Assembly: GCA_030248225.1 (NCBI GenBank)
Contig: JASANE010029376.1
Coordinates: forward strand, 172,695-236,694
Direction: 5' to 3'
DNA: 64,000 nt
From: Trileptium ribeirensis
Lineage: Eukaryota; Nematoda; Enoplea; Enoplida; Thoracostomopsidae
In this document: piece after piece, positions 13,601 through 28,600 of the stretch
Layout: every line of letters starts with the position of its first letter
Position numbering within the stretch: the stretch's first letter is position 1
The notes under the pieces: model-generated
What the model was told of the DNA's origin: nothing
Seen by the model: only the letters and a program-made list of their open reading frames with translations
Databases searched by the model: none
Program-made: the position numbers and the translations under genes

Positions 13601-16600
13601 TTTTACATATCTACGAGTCGGGTATGGCAGGAGTTCGCCATACTCACAATTTCTACCTATAAAAGCATTGATTCACAAGCGTAAATGTCCCTAAATCCTC
13701 CTTAAAAATCATCCTAAACGAAACAAACTATTCCCGATTTCCTCTAACCCAAACTTATACATTACCAAGGAACAACAAAACATAATCATTATCCAAAACA
13801 TCAATGGAATACATACGAAGATTACATCAAACTACGGACCTTTGTGGCCTTGATCGACAACAAAATATGGTACGACAGTTATCAATAACTGGTTACAATT
13901 ACATTTCTACAATCAAGGGTACAACACGAATATAATGATCATAACACAATATGGAATCATAGTAAAATATAGGCTTTTCTATGGCCTTTACAACACGAAA
14001 GTATGGTATGAATATGATACACACAACTATATAATACGATCATGGTTATACGAATCAATTAGAAAACTTGTGCCTTTATGGCCATCAAAAATATGGTTAC
14101 AATAATGGTAATATTGTAATGCAGGATACATATACCAATAAGTGCCTTTAAGGCGCTACAATCAATCTATATATATATACTGTCGCAATGTTTCGCTGAT
14201 TATTCGTTCCTGAAATGTTAATAACGAGACCAATTTCGATCGCAAAAACTGTCGGCGGTGCAGGCCGACATACGACGAAAATCTCTAGTTCGTAGCGAGG
14301 TTAATGGACGTAACGATTCATGATTTGTGCTATACATATACGGTTTCTAAATAGGCTTACGACAGAGTCTTGCGGTCGGTTCGTATGTATGGGGGAAATC
14401 GGCTTATATATTCGCATGCGCAGAGTGGCTATAGATGGATTCTAATCAGATGAACGTACGTATTTCGATGCTACAGTGGGTTTCGCACCCAGATGGGTCA
14501 TCTCCGCTGAATGTTCTACGTTGGGAGACATTCGAAACTAAATTCGAAAATGTTGACCATTACACTGTGGCCAGGATTATTGGTACTCGATAACATGTTG
14601 GCCATTACACTGTGGCCAGGATTATTGAGGTCTTCGACTAAATGTTCGCCATTGGACTGTGGCCAGGATTATTGGGGTATTTGTAAATGTTGGCCATTAG
14701 AGTGTGGCCAGGATTGTTGGACTGTCTATTAAATGTTGGCCATTAAGACTGTGGCCAGGATTAAGTGTATTCGATAAAATGTTGCCATTAGGCTATGATC
14801 AGGAATAATCCACCTCGTAACGATCCAGTATGGATCTGTTACATAAGCATTATAAGTTATTAATAAACAATAAAGCTCAGCAAGCCAAAAAATGTCTAAA
14901 GCAAACTGTACATTCCGGGACATGATCACATGTACATCGTTTCATATAGCAGCTATAAACTTACAATGCCAGAAAGTCACGACATGTAGTAAATATTATA
15001 CTAAAATTAGTTTCATCATGAAAACATCCATTTCCATACCATATTTTCGTAGTTCAAGAATAGACCTATCATCGTTTATAAGAGAATACCTATAAAACCA
15101 AAACTTATATCCTTATATTTGGCCGTCACTAGTAAGCAAGGGTAAGTCCGAACATGGCTTAATCTTTGCTGTCATTGTGTTCAATCACCTGCATCAGGCT
15201 TTGTGTTTGAGGTATATGTCACCCTAAAAGCATTGAAACACCTGCTACCTGATAAAAGTTGGTCTTATTGGAGATAACTGGCCTGTCTACAGTGGGCGGG
15301 TGTGGGGGGACCCCCCACTTTCCAAATCCCCCCATGTTCGTGAGATTTTCCCCCATGTCCGCCCCCCCACTCGGCCGAAACCCCCATGTTCAACTGATTC
15401 CAAAAATTTTTTGTCTGAAAATTTATGTTCTTCGTTTGCAAATTGTTTTTTAAACATTAATTACCACTATTTATAATGCTAAAAATATTGTTTTTTAGCT
15501 TGAAAGTACGTTCACAGTAGTAAAAATGCATGAAAAAATGGAAATATTTTGTATTTTTAAGCAAAATCTATCCCCCCGAACACTTTGAAATTTCCCCCGA
15601 GAATGAACATGGGGCCCCCCGAAGTTTCCCCCGCCCCACTTTTCGGAGGACTGTGGACAGGCCAGGATAAGGAACACCACTATCGCATTGTAGCCTACAG
15701 TAGCTTCTCAAAAAGCCCCGGAAAAAGCGCTCAACCAAATAAGTGACGACATGCCAAATTCTTTTGGTAAAACTGGTTCGTTGACTATCAGCCATAAACC
15801 CCTGAAAAACATAGCGCGTATTCTAGATAATCTCACCATCGTAATCAACGAACCAAAAATTATACAGACCGTTCTAAATGTCCTGAATGCCGCATATAAT
15901 CAAACAAATGAAGAAAGCCTACATTTTGGAAATCCAATTTATTCACCGTATAACCTTTCAAAACTCCTGAAAATGCCAAATAAGGCCAAGATGGAATCAA
16001 AATTTCACGACGTCCGTAATCAGCGTGATTTATAACGCTAAATGCACATGTTGTTTGACAGTACAAACGTGCAATAACATGCCCAAATTTGAAAAATTGA
16101 GATTGCTGGCAAAAAGGCGGCTAAAGGCGGGACCAGAGAGGCCAAAAAGTGGTCCCACAAAAAAGAGTTGTTGTTCTACGCTGTGGACTATCAGCACCTG
16201 ATACCGAATAGTATATCTGTTTTCCGATGTGATGCCTCTATCGCTGTATATGGTTTGCGAAACAGAGATACCGAATGGACAAACTTGCCAAAAACAGTTA
16301 ACACCAGATTTTGACCCTTTAGACATAGAAGATGAGGCCGTAACTCTTAGCGTTCAAACTAATAAGACATATCGTCATTACTTCTGTCATCGAACAAGAA
16401 AATTTGTTAAAATATATCACCCGAAATCAGTTATGACAAATAAAAATAAGTTTCCACGATTTTTCCTCGTAGATCTCGCATCATTTTCCTCCTACAGTAC
16501 TCGCCGAAAATGAGTCCTGTTTGTTCGATGTTCCCTCGAAATTTGTTCGATGTTCGTTCGATGAATTCAAAATTTTGTTAAAATGTGTTCGAATTTTGTT

Positions 16601-19600
16601 CGAGACACGTTCGAAATATTGGCGCCATTATTTAAATTTGTTCGAGAACTGTTCGAAGTTTGTTCGAAAAATGTTCGAGAATAAATAAATTTTGTTCGAT
16701 TTCTGTTCGATATTCGTTGGTTCGAAAGGTGACACTCATTTATGGCGAGCACTGTAGAGCTCGCAGTGCAAATTCCTATGCTCGCTTCGCTTGCTCCGTT
16801 TCAATCAATAAAGAAATGAATACTGCACAGAAAAGAAAGCAACTTACTTCGTAACCAGTTTAACCAGGACCAATAAAGGATGCGATCCACGCGATATAGC
16901 AGTATTACTACCGCTACAACAACACGTGTCATCAGTAGTAAATTGTTTACTTCCGCCTCGACGTGTATCATTCACTCGGCCATTAGCTGAATGCAGTCGA
17001 TGCTGCTGATGTTCTTGATGGTGCGAATCGCACCGATCGTTGCTGCTATGACTATAACTACACTCGTACTCATCCGCAGCCAACGATGTTTCCACGTTAT
17101 GGTTACACCAACAATTTCGCTCTTGATGATCACATTCGTCGCTTTGGCACTAAAAATAAATTTTTAGCACACTGCAGTATGACGGGCCTGCGGTCGGAAG
17201 AATTTTGTTCGCCTAGTGTTTAACAAAGTTATACCATAAGTCAAACAAGGTTACGCAGCGTTAGTCCAGGTCAGGTGCGAACAACATGGTTGCTCTTTTG
17301 TTAAAATCGAGAACTGGATCGCGTAAAATTTCGCACCCACACTTCTACTGTTTTATTTGCAATTTTGCGAACGCGAACAGGTGCTTTGTGATGTACAAAG
17401 TAAATATTTCTCCTTTTCGCGCGCTTGCCAGTGTTCAATTAGTGACATGTTGTATCAGATGATTGGAGTGCATAAAAGTATCCTATTACCTATTAGAAAC
17501 GCATTTTTAACTGAATGTAACCTGCAAACAGCGATTTATTTCAAACCCCGAATATCACCTATGCGTTGCGATATCGCAAATCGCGACTTTACACGCGGGA
17601 AAATCGCGATTGGCTTTAATCGGTTTTAATAACGCGAACTTTACTTGAACAAAGAATAACACAAGTGTATGAACTAAAACTTGTGCTCAAGACATACCGC
17701 GCAACAGCATGACACTCCAGACAGGTACCTATGATGTAATAGTTCATTTTATTGAGCAACCTCAGCAAACGTCTTTCAATTTTAACACATGGTCCCTGTA
17801 CTGCAATTACCTTCAGAGAAAAATACTTTACTGGTTCATCACCGATAAAAAGATTAGACAGCCACCGACAAATTTTGACTTCGTTGACGAATAATTTTCC
17901 TATACAGATAAACTTCTTCCAAAGTCTGAATACTTTTGTATACCATCGTAAAACGGGCTACTTGCAGGTCCAATTTTTTCCAGCTACGCTATGCACTAAA
18001 TCGAGATAATACGCCATTTTTTGTTAAAAGAAACAGCCTTATAGAAAATTAGCACTAGAAACTCGCAAGCGAGGGCGAAACAGAACGAGCGTGGTTTCAC
18101 TTTTAAGTTATTTTAAATAGCCTGTAACAGGCTGTGTTTGATGAGTATACCATCTTAAATATTTTGAACCCCGAACCCAATGAAAACCATAAAACCCCGT
18201 CGACCCTAAACCCGTCGAAAACAACTGACAACGCATCAAGTATTTCTACTGGTCTCTAAATAACCAAACACTCGTATGCAGCTTACCGGAAAACCTATAT
18301 TGACAATACTTGGTGACCTGTGCGCAATACATAACCAAACAACTGAAGACAAACTATACTCTGGAAATCGGGTTCATTGACATTGACCCATTGTAAAATT
18401 GACAGTAGTATAATACCCCTTTTGGGGACATACGTTTTTGTGGTGCCATTGGGAACCTTTTCAGAAATCCCAAAAGTGTTAAGTTTTTACATAGGTTTTG
18501 TACTGTCATAAATACTCTAACATGTATAATATAACTATCTACAAGCTACTATACACTTTTTCTAAAAAATTGTCCACAACATCAATTTTTTTGAAATTTT
18601 AGCTGTATGATAATCTTACCGTTACCGTATTCGACGGGACATCCATCGAGGTACACTAATATAAGCCTCAATTTGTTGCTGTATAGTATATTACAAGGCA
18701 CGTAATTAAGGTTTTTAGGCTCATAGAAGATGCTACTGTCAGCAGTATGTAAATTAGACATGCGAACCCCTGTTGTTGTACTCGAAATCGAATTTGAGCC
18801 AAGACCCAGACTATTTACTAATATTGGTGAAATGTTCTCAGGTTTTGCTCCATTCAGACACGTAATTGTAACTTTTCCAGTATTACTACTGTACTTAAGT
18901 TTGATGTCGCTCGAACCAATCAAACTTTGCAGCTTAGATGTTATTTGCGAAGGGCTGGTAAATTCTGCTTGATCTAATGTTACACTTTCAGTTTTTGTTT
19001 TTGTAACACATTTCAAGCTACAAGAACCGGAGGGAAAATTAAAAACTGGAAGCGGTATTGAGATTTTTGAAAGACAAACTTGATAACCATGTAAACCGAA
19101 ATCTAAAAATGTACTCAGATAAGATTCAATATTTGGACTACTGCCCTCAGATTGCAACTGTACTGTGAAACTCATAATGTCATATATATCTATATATTTA
19201 AAAGCTATCTATTTACATAAAATTTTAATAAATATTTGTGTTTATTTTTTTATTTTTTAGGCGCTGACGCAATCACCGAGACCCACCTCATACTTTTGTA
19301 TACTATTTTCAGTTTTTCTATGTTATTTTCAGCTTTTTATACTTTCTTTCAAGTACATATATCTTGTTATATATAAGATATATGTACCTAAAAGATATGC
19401 ATTTTACTAGAGTCCTGTTTCAGTTTCTTATAAAATTTAAAATGTCTAAAAATCGAAAAAATAAAATAGTATATAAAAATATGAGGAGTAAGAATTTATT
19501 GCTCAAACGAATATTGATTCGATTCTTCGCGCTTTGTGTCTTTATTGAGCGGAGCGAAGTCGCCGAGCGAAGCGATGTGATCGATCGAATCGTTTTTATT

Positions 19601-22600
19601 TTCTGTCTGGGAGCAAAAACGTCGATGTCCGTTCGTCTTTCATGGATCTCAAGCACCACTGAACCGATTTTTAAAAACCTTTTTGTGTGATAGCCTATCA
19701 TGTCAGAGTGTGCACCTGATATTTTATTAAAAAATTTTGAGTGGTTAATTAGTAATTAGCTAATTAGTTAAGCTTATGCAGCTAAAATAGAGAATTTTGC
19801 AATATTTATGTTATTCATTGAAATAGAATCGTTTCGATCAAACCATTATAGGATTTTTGGGTCGAAGAATTCAAATATAATATTTTTACCAATGATAAAG
19901 CCCTATGCCCTATGCAATGTAGTTACAAGAACATAAAATTGAGTACATTCGTAATGCCACAGCCCAAGCTCCGCTCACAAATGTAGTTCCACTACCGACT
20001 AGTCGTTAAGGTAATCACACGTTGCATCTGATTTTATTGACAACCATATATTTATTAATAGATACATTTTATAACACAATATAATATATTTATATTTTAT
20101 ACTTTTAATATATAATATATATCACATCAGATCGTATTCAATTATCATTTTGTCTCCGATACATCTCGTTGTGTAATCTTTACACATCAATCTCTTATTT
20201 AAAGCAAATTTCAATTTTTTTCATTACGTTCTTTGAAAATAATTGCACAGTAATCTTCTTACGTTGAATCACAAAGTTCTTCATCATCAGTTCATTCGAC
20301 TGACTCATCAATAATAATTTAAACGTTTCTTCATTCAGTATATCCATGTTTTCTCTTGTTAGCGAAAATCCTTTTATCTTGAACACATTAGTGAAGCTAC
20401 CACAATTGTTAACCTTGTAGCAGTAGCTCTTGGCGCCCGTGCAGTAGAACTCAGTGATGTATGCTTCAGGAGTGAAAGTGCCTTCCAATTAGTTCTTTAA
20501 ATCACCAAGAAACACAGATTCTTCAAACTCTCTTCCCTCGTTGTCACTGCCATATATCAAACTGTCAGTATCAGAGTAAAGAATCTTCGTCTGCACCTTT
20601 TCCATTAATCCCAGCAGATGCAAACGAGCATGTGCTGTTGTAAAATGCACGAGCATGTGCTGTTGATTTATGAATGGATCTTTTTTATTCATTTCTTCCC
20701 ATTCGTGGCTCCAAATAATTTTCGGTATGTAGCCGTACTGTGTAAGACGTTGTAAACGTTCGTTTGTTTGCTTAAGAATAGTACCCATCTTTTTATTGAG
20801 GAAGTTATTGAACATATCATTGTCGTAACATGTCTGACAACCATGCATAAAACAGCTTAAGAATTCAAAAACTATGTTTTATCGCTGCAAAAACCATCTA
20901 CAAAGTACTTGCCAATCGTTTTCTCACCACCGTGAAGTGCAGATTGGATTTTTAGTTTATCTTTGAAAGATATATAGCTCAACCATTGAGCGCACTGAAG
21001 AGGGTGTTTCCGGACTTTGTCTGGACTTGAAGACCCTATTATGCCGAGAGTTTTAGGGGTAAGAAAATTACGTCGGAATACAATTGATACAGCTGAGGCT
21101 ATTGTACAGCTATTAGCAAATATATCGAATTCATTAGTTTCGAAAAACATTTCCCTAAAACGTTTGCAAGCATTTTCTAACACAAGAACATCATCAATAC
21201 AGTATGCTTCTAAGGACTCTTTTAAACTATAGAGTTTGCTGCTGTATTTTACATTTTCCACGCACCACCAGTTTAAAAATTCTTTTTGTTCCTCAGGCTT
21301 CATTTTTTCAGGTTCAAAGTGTTTCATGGCAGGAAACGACCCACAACACTTTTGCATGTTCATTGTATTAACGCTATGAGGAAACAATCCTTTACATAAA
21401 CTGGTAGTAAAATCGAAGCTTTTAAGAAGACTTCTTAATGAACAACTTAAAAAATTTTAACTATCAAGGAACTTTATGTTCCTGCGAATTTGTATTTGCA
21501 TAAATTTGGTGCCTTTGATAATTACATTTTTTGGTACTTATGGGATTATCTCCGTGGCACGTTTCTTACCAAAACGTCAGCCAACATCTCCAATGGTGGC
21601 CAAGGAAGAGGGATGGACATAAGAAGCGAGCTGGTGGAGTACCCAAAATCAAAGTAAAATCAAGAATAAGGGGAAAGGAGCCACCAAAGGGGATGGACCG
21701 GTCTACCAGCGGTCGGAGATACCCTTTACCACTAGATAGAGATTGCGCGAGTTCCTAGTGGGGTAGACATGTCATTATCCCGGGCAGGGATATCGAAATT
21801 AGGTCAATGTCATGTGCTTGATTGTAAAATAAGTTGAGTTGCCGTGTGAACGTATACAAACTAATTAAAAACCATTGAACATATGAGAGATTTAACCTAT
21901 TGCTGATTACCCATTTACGCTTTACAAATTAAGAAAGCTTAAATGATTGGTTGAATTGAAAAGTAAGTTTGTCTGGAACTGAAATTGGGAATTTAGTTAT
22001 GGCCTGATTTTGTGCACTCGGCACTCTTTAGCCATAACATCTTCAAAATTTATCTAATGTTAAATTAAATTTTGGTGAGCAGGATCGCGTATCCGTGCTA
22101 ATATTGACTGTACCCTGGCGAGTTCGAGGAACGAGCCGTGGGTAATGAATTTTGATACTGGGAAAGTTTTAAAGGTAAAACTAATGAAAAATTTGAAGCA
22201 AAACGTATATACTCTGGTTGGTATTGGCGAATTCGATTAATCGTGCCTTTAACCAACTATACCACGGCGAATTCATATAACGAGCCGTGGTATCGTGTTG
22301 ACTTGAAAATAATTTTAGGAAATTAAGAGATTTCTACATATGACGTTAAGGATACAAACCTTACGGCAAACAGGTTAAATTAGTGGGAAAGTTGACAGTA
22401 AAATTTTGACAATAACTACCTGTATGCTACAGCGAGCTCAGCTCAGCTAGTCTGCAGCATCTCAATAATTTACTTTAAGACTTCTCACAAAATTTTAGGT
22501 TGAGGTACTGTGCCCGTGTCGACCAGTACTTAACTTAGCTGAAAATCCACCAGAACATGCTCGAGAATACGAGTTCTGGATTTAATTTTCAAAAATTTCA

Positions 22601-25600
22601 TGCAAAATGTCACTACGACGAGGAGTTCGTGTAACACTCCTGTAGCACGTAGTGAAAAGAATTTGACTAAATTTTAGCATAAATTTTGAAAAACAAAGTT
22701 GAAAAATTTGAACTAAGAAGTTTTATCACGGGTGGTCAACGACAGTAGGATTGAAATATATTAGTTCTGAAAGTATCCAAGCTCTGTCTCAGCTCGACAA
22801 GTGGCCAGAGTTGAGACCCAGACAGGAGCTATGAGGGACTTCCCATAACACCTTTAGCTTGCTTCAATAAATGTCGGAACTTCCTTTCACGTGAGTGCTA
22901 ATCCATAAACAAAACAAAACTTGTGCTTTACCTTTGAAGATCGTAATATTAAAGTAGGAAAAGTTGCACCAGAACGCTAAAACTATAGATATATACAGGT
23001 TGTCTGAAAATAAATAAAGATTAACACGCTAAGGTAATGCGTCCAGCATTCCATTAAAGCAAAAGCCTTCTTTAGCCGTTAATTCAGTATTACCAGTCAA
23101 GTTCAAAAGGGCAAGTGTTAGAAGGATACCGTGGCTCTGCCACATTGGGTATTTTACAGGGACTGATGCATATGCTAGTGACCAGCACCATCTCATCACA
23201 AAGTCATCCGTATGTAACATCCGGTAGACTAAAAACAAATTCAGAAAATAAAAAACCATCAGCTCACGCTGGATTGATAACACACACAGCCGTATCGTAA
23301 GAATTTTATTACCCGAAGTTAGCTTTGAAAGGTTGAGGATTATATAGTAATACTGTTTGCGAACAACAAGATATTATATATAAGAAAAACTTAACCAAAA
23401 CCCTAGCATTATGCACTAGGTAAGGCCACGATAACAAGTTCCCCAAGTATTGGAACGTGATAACAACCGACATATATGTACCATACAGATTAACAATTTT
23501 TACAGGTTTTAACAATTAAATGCGATCATGCATTGTAGGATACATGTACCTTAGGTCGTAACGTTACCTGAAAAATTCGTAAGGATCGCAGCCTGAAAAA
23601 TCTAAAGAATTTTATGTGTTAGTGTTAGTGCTAAAGGGGACAAGTGACACAGGATTTTCCCTAAATAGAACGTGGGTGTTGGACCATAACTGCCAAGCCC
23701 CCTAAGCGTAAAATTTCCCCGGCCTGTGCACTGGGCAACCCCTTGCTTCGCTCAATCAAAAAAGTCATGAATCCAGCAACACAGTTTTCTCCTCTGTGAA
23801 CTGTTTCTGCTAGGTATTCTTCTTTAGAGACAAGCAAATTTGGAATATGTTGCCCTATATCTTCGTCGGTCATTGACTCTACATCAAAATAAATATACTT
23901 AATCGATTGTTGCTCTGACAGTTTAAATTTCTGCATATAGCATAAGTGGTCTATGGGTTCATACCATCCTTTGTACACAGAGCAGTAGAATTCACCGCAA
24001 TGATGATTGTCTTTGTTCTTTGTTAGAATTCTCTTATCACACTTAACGCATTTGGTGTAGTTTTCGCAGTTTTTTGAAGCTAAATGTGTCTCCAGACAAT
24101 CCTTTGAACCAACATGTATGTTGCAGTAAATGCATCTAATGTCACCTTTTTTCGTTCCGATTAACGCAAGCACTGCTCAAACATAACGGACAACTTTTTT
24201 TCGCAGCGATGTGTCTTTTGGTAAGGCTTTAAACATTTTTCGCAGAAAAATTTACTCGAGAAAAAGCCACAGACACTTTTGATTATATCAAAATGACCAT
24301 CATTTAAGAGTAGATATAGTTTCCTTTTATTATTCCCTCCATTGAACACTACATTTCCAACGCAATCAAAAACTATTATTTGGTAGTCAGTAAGGTTAGA
24401 CTGAAATTGATGCAGTTCTTCAATTCCACAGGCTTTTCCATAATCTACACCGCTGTCGGCATAAAACTGTTTTATCAATATTTTATACCCTTTGTAATCT
24501 ATATAAACCACTATGAACACTGAAAATTTAATTTTCATAAAAATGGCAAATTCAGTTGACATGACCCATGTTGGCACCCAGCCTTGTAACATAGATAGTT
24601 TAGCATGGTCCGAAGTGCCATTAGTGCAAAATGCAATCGAGGAAGCCATGCTTAAAGAGTTCACAATAATGTCAGAACTTCCCAATGCAAATAATTCCAC
24701 TCTTACATTCAGATTAGAAAAAGATCCAAATTGGTGTGTTGATTTAAGTTCAATTTTTATGCTATTCAACATAAAAGTCTTAAATGACAAATTGCAACCT
24801 GTTGCTGTAGATGAGAAAGTAGTTCCGTGTAACCTACCAGGAAACTCTTTATTTTGGGATTCAGAATTAAGTATTAACAACATTAAAGTTACCCCGGATG
24901 CCTCAAATTTTGCGTATATTATGTTCTAACATTGACGAATTTAGAAAAAGGAGTTAATCTGTTCTTCAGGCTTCTATGTTCTACAAAGACACAGCTTTTT
25001 CTTTTAATAGCTTGCTAGATAATCAAGGTTTGGTTCAACGACAAACATTTATTTTAAAATCGCAAAAATGCAACCTTTATGTAAAGCCATTCAACTCTTT
25101 ATTCAATTCTAACAGGTGCCTCCCAACAGACTGTGAGTTGCAAATTAAACTATCGCGGCAACCTCATAACTTTTGTCTCATTGAAGTGAAAGGAAAATTG
25201 TATATTATTCAAATTGATAATATACACATATTTTTTTAATTTTGTTAAACCAACCTCAGCATCACTTCAAGAGCAAAATAGATGTCTAGCGAGCAATAAA
25301 TTGTTTATTCCATCTCTTAGACATATAATTCGCAAAAATGATACATCTCATCAGTGGACTCTTATTGCTGCTGGCAGTATGCCAAAACGAATATATGTGT
25401 TTATGGTGAGAAAAATGCCGCTGATGGCACCGATATAACGCTGAATCCAAACGAGTTTATTCATAACAATGCAACCAACTTCACACTGTACAAAAATGAG
25501 CAGCCAATATTCACGAATGAAGGTCTCTCCACTTCTTTCGATGGAAAAGATTATGCTTTTGCTTACTTCTCGATGTTTCGTGGCCTCGGATTTGCAAATA

Positions 25601-28600
25601 AAAGCTTGGATATATCAATGACGGCTTTCCTGGCGGATACACAATTTGGATAGCTGATTTAACAGCTTCAAACTCTAGTAGTGGTGGAACATTTGTTGAA
25701 AATCCAAGCCAAACTTACTTAAAGATCAAATTAACTTTTGGTAAATCGGTGTCTGAAGATACCGTTCTTTATGCGCTATGTGAGGAATCAACAAATTGGT
25801 TGTTCCAATCGAATAGAGTTCCTACATATGCATTCTAAGCTCTCCTCCCTTGTTCTGCTTGAGGGGGGGCGTCGACCACTGCGCTGCGTTAAACGCAGCG
25901 TAGTTGTAAGTTTTTAAGATCATTTTTCTATATAAGTTATAAATTAAGCTTTCGATAAAATGGATTTCCTAACTAAGGAAATTGAAATTGATTGCAGGAT
26001 CAAAGTTAACAGCCGGATCCTCCTCATCGGAGAATTAATGTCTGGCAAAACAGAGTTATGCTTACGTCTTTTTCAAGAAAATTGATTCGAAGATCAGTTC
26101 GACAAAGTGTTATTTTGTTACGATGTGTATCAACCTGTGTATGATAAATTAAAACAGATGTTACCTGAGATTACTTTTCAAATTTAAACAGATGTTACCT
26201 GAGATTACTTTTTACCAAAGTTTATCTATAGCCCAACTAGAGAAGGAAGAGTTTTGGAAAAAACCAAAATAATTGCCTGGTATTGGATGATTTGCAACAC
26301 GAAGTCATTAACTCCCTCGAATGTATGAGACTGTTCACTATATACAGCCACCATCGAAATATAACCGTTGTGGCACTTTTTCAAGCAATGTATCTCAAAG
26401 GTAAATATAGTGTCATAATTAACCGTCAAATAAATCATATTTTCTTCCTGTCGTGTCGCAGATATCTCAGGCAAGTGTACACGTTTGCACAGAGTATTTT
26501 GCCTTATAAAGCCAAAACATTTCTGAAGGTATTTGAGGAAGCCATTCAAACTCCACCTTTTGGCTTCATCTGGGTAAATCTATGTCCATATAACGATCCT
26601 CTTCTGAAATTTCGTGCCTCTCTTCCATCTGAATCTAACCAGGGTCATCTATATTATTTAAATATATTTAATATTTAATGATAAAAGTTATATATATGTA
26701 CTATTTTTGTAATTTAAACAATGTCGAAAGCTGTACTTGACAATTTATCTATTTTGGATATCATAGTAAATTTATCTAGTGGCGCTAAAATAAGAGCTTT
26801 GATAAACCCGTCTCTTATTAAAAGTGTTACTGAAATTTGTCACAATATTTTGTACACCGAACTTAATCTTCCAACGCGCGAAATAAGGTATTTAAAAAGT
26901 ATAAAAGTCTTGTCACTACGTTAGCTACTAAGTCAAACAGCATCCAGTTAAAACAAAAACTGTTTTCAAAAAATCCCATGTTTCTAAAGCGCCTGGTAAA
27001 AATTATTCTCCCTATATTGAAAACATTCACTTAATGTCGAAATATTTGCTTACTAAAGAAGGACTGGTTCCTGACCTACCACAGAGTCCTCCCAGTTTGA
27101 CATAGATGTTCTGAAAATCTTAAAAACTAACGAAAGCGCAGTGCAGAAAGCTAGCCAAAATTTAGCGCTTTCTAAAACCAAAGACTTTCTAAGGCCAAAG
27201 ACTTCAACGAAATTTTGAACTCATTTCCTAAACAATTTAAGGGAAAGGTTAAGGTATTGCTGCATTACTTACGTAATGCTACTATCAACGAAGATGGTAG
27301 TTTCACAATAAACGACCAGTCCTGCTCTTCAATAGTAGATCTCATAAGGTATGTAGTAATACCATATGACACAAATGTTCCTGAGGATGGTAGTAGATTT
27401 GTAGAATTCTTGCACACTATTAATGTGCCAAACATGGTTTTTGCTAAAAAGCTACCTGTACGCAAAAGAAGGTCAATACATGGAAAAACTGTATTAAAAT
27501 TCATTCATTTTTCGCTTTCGCGTTCGAAGATCAGCTTCTTTCTTCGGCACAGAATTAAGAGATAGTACTGGATACAGATTTGAGTACAATAGACAGTTCG
27601 TTTCATGCTTGCAGCAAGCAGTTCCTGTCAGCCGCACATGAATGCATTTGCTTGGAATATCAACTTTGCAGCAGTCGTTTTGAACATGTGCACAGTTTTG
27701 GTTTAGCTCTGTACTCAAACCATGAGCACAGCAAAAGGTATCATTCCCGATTAGGAAAATGTGAGGATTCGTAGTGGCGTAGTCATAACATCCACATCTG
27801 AAAAAAATTTAAATATATTTTAGCTTGTTGGGATGATGATGACAAAGGATTCAACAAAAAGAAAGTCTGCTATGATTCGTACGAGTAAGTATTTACTTTC
27901 AGATTAAAAAACAACATAAATAATACACACCTGGAGCAGTAAGAACCACCACGCTGAAGCAGTTTTTGTATTGTTCGGTACATATGAACACCATCGCACG
28001 AACGACATTCATTGTGGTTTGCACTGTGAGAGACAAGATTACGCTTCGAATACAGATGACAATTAGGCGTAAATGGCTTTCTTCGGAGACATATGTTGCA
28101 CGAAACTTTATCGAAGCGATCAGTGCTACCACATTGACCCGCTATTCTTTGAGCAATAAAACAATCGACTTCTCTATCTTTGTTAACCTGATTACACCAA
28201 TAGTTGCGCGCATCTGCTGAAGGATGTAGTATTGACTGAAGTAGAAGTGTCTTTCTAAATGATTCAGCAGCTTTGCCCCAGTCAAAATTCTTAGGAATAG
28301 ATATCACTGAGGTAGTATCTGTAACATCAATTTGAATTTCAGGATTATGGTGTTCGGCATTACTCGGAACACCGTAGTTATCTAGTTCTGTATTAGGTTT
28401 AAAAGGTTGTATCAGTTTCATCCTGATGTTGACCATTAACAGTTTCAGTTGAATGACTATTAGTTTCAATGCAATCGATTGCATTGAAAAATTCAGTATC
28501 ACGTTGATTCAGCACATCATCGTTATAAGTAGTTTCTTGTTGCTCAAAACAATGTGTTGGATTGTCGCAGTTATCAATTTCAGTGCAATCCATATCATTT

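Noticed and set aside
14511..14732. Repeat protein with LWPGLL motifs
   Set aside because: The frame simply reads through the minisatellite and closes within it.
14551..14825. CRISPR-like array
   Set aside because: The unit is a 45-47-bp minisatellite without distinct spacers and lies in a eukaryotic intron.
23661..23752. tRNA-derived SINE within the polymerase insertion
   Set aside because: There are some GC-rich tRNA-like words but no clear A and B boxes or cloverleaf.
24539..24883. N-terminal extension of the polymerase frame on the minus strand
   Set aside because: It is antisense to the start of the capsid gene; polymerase-like sequence begins only below 24538.
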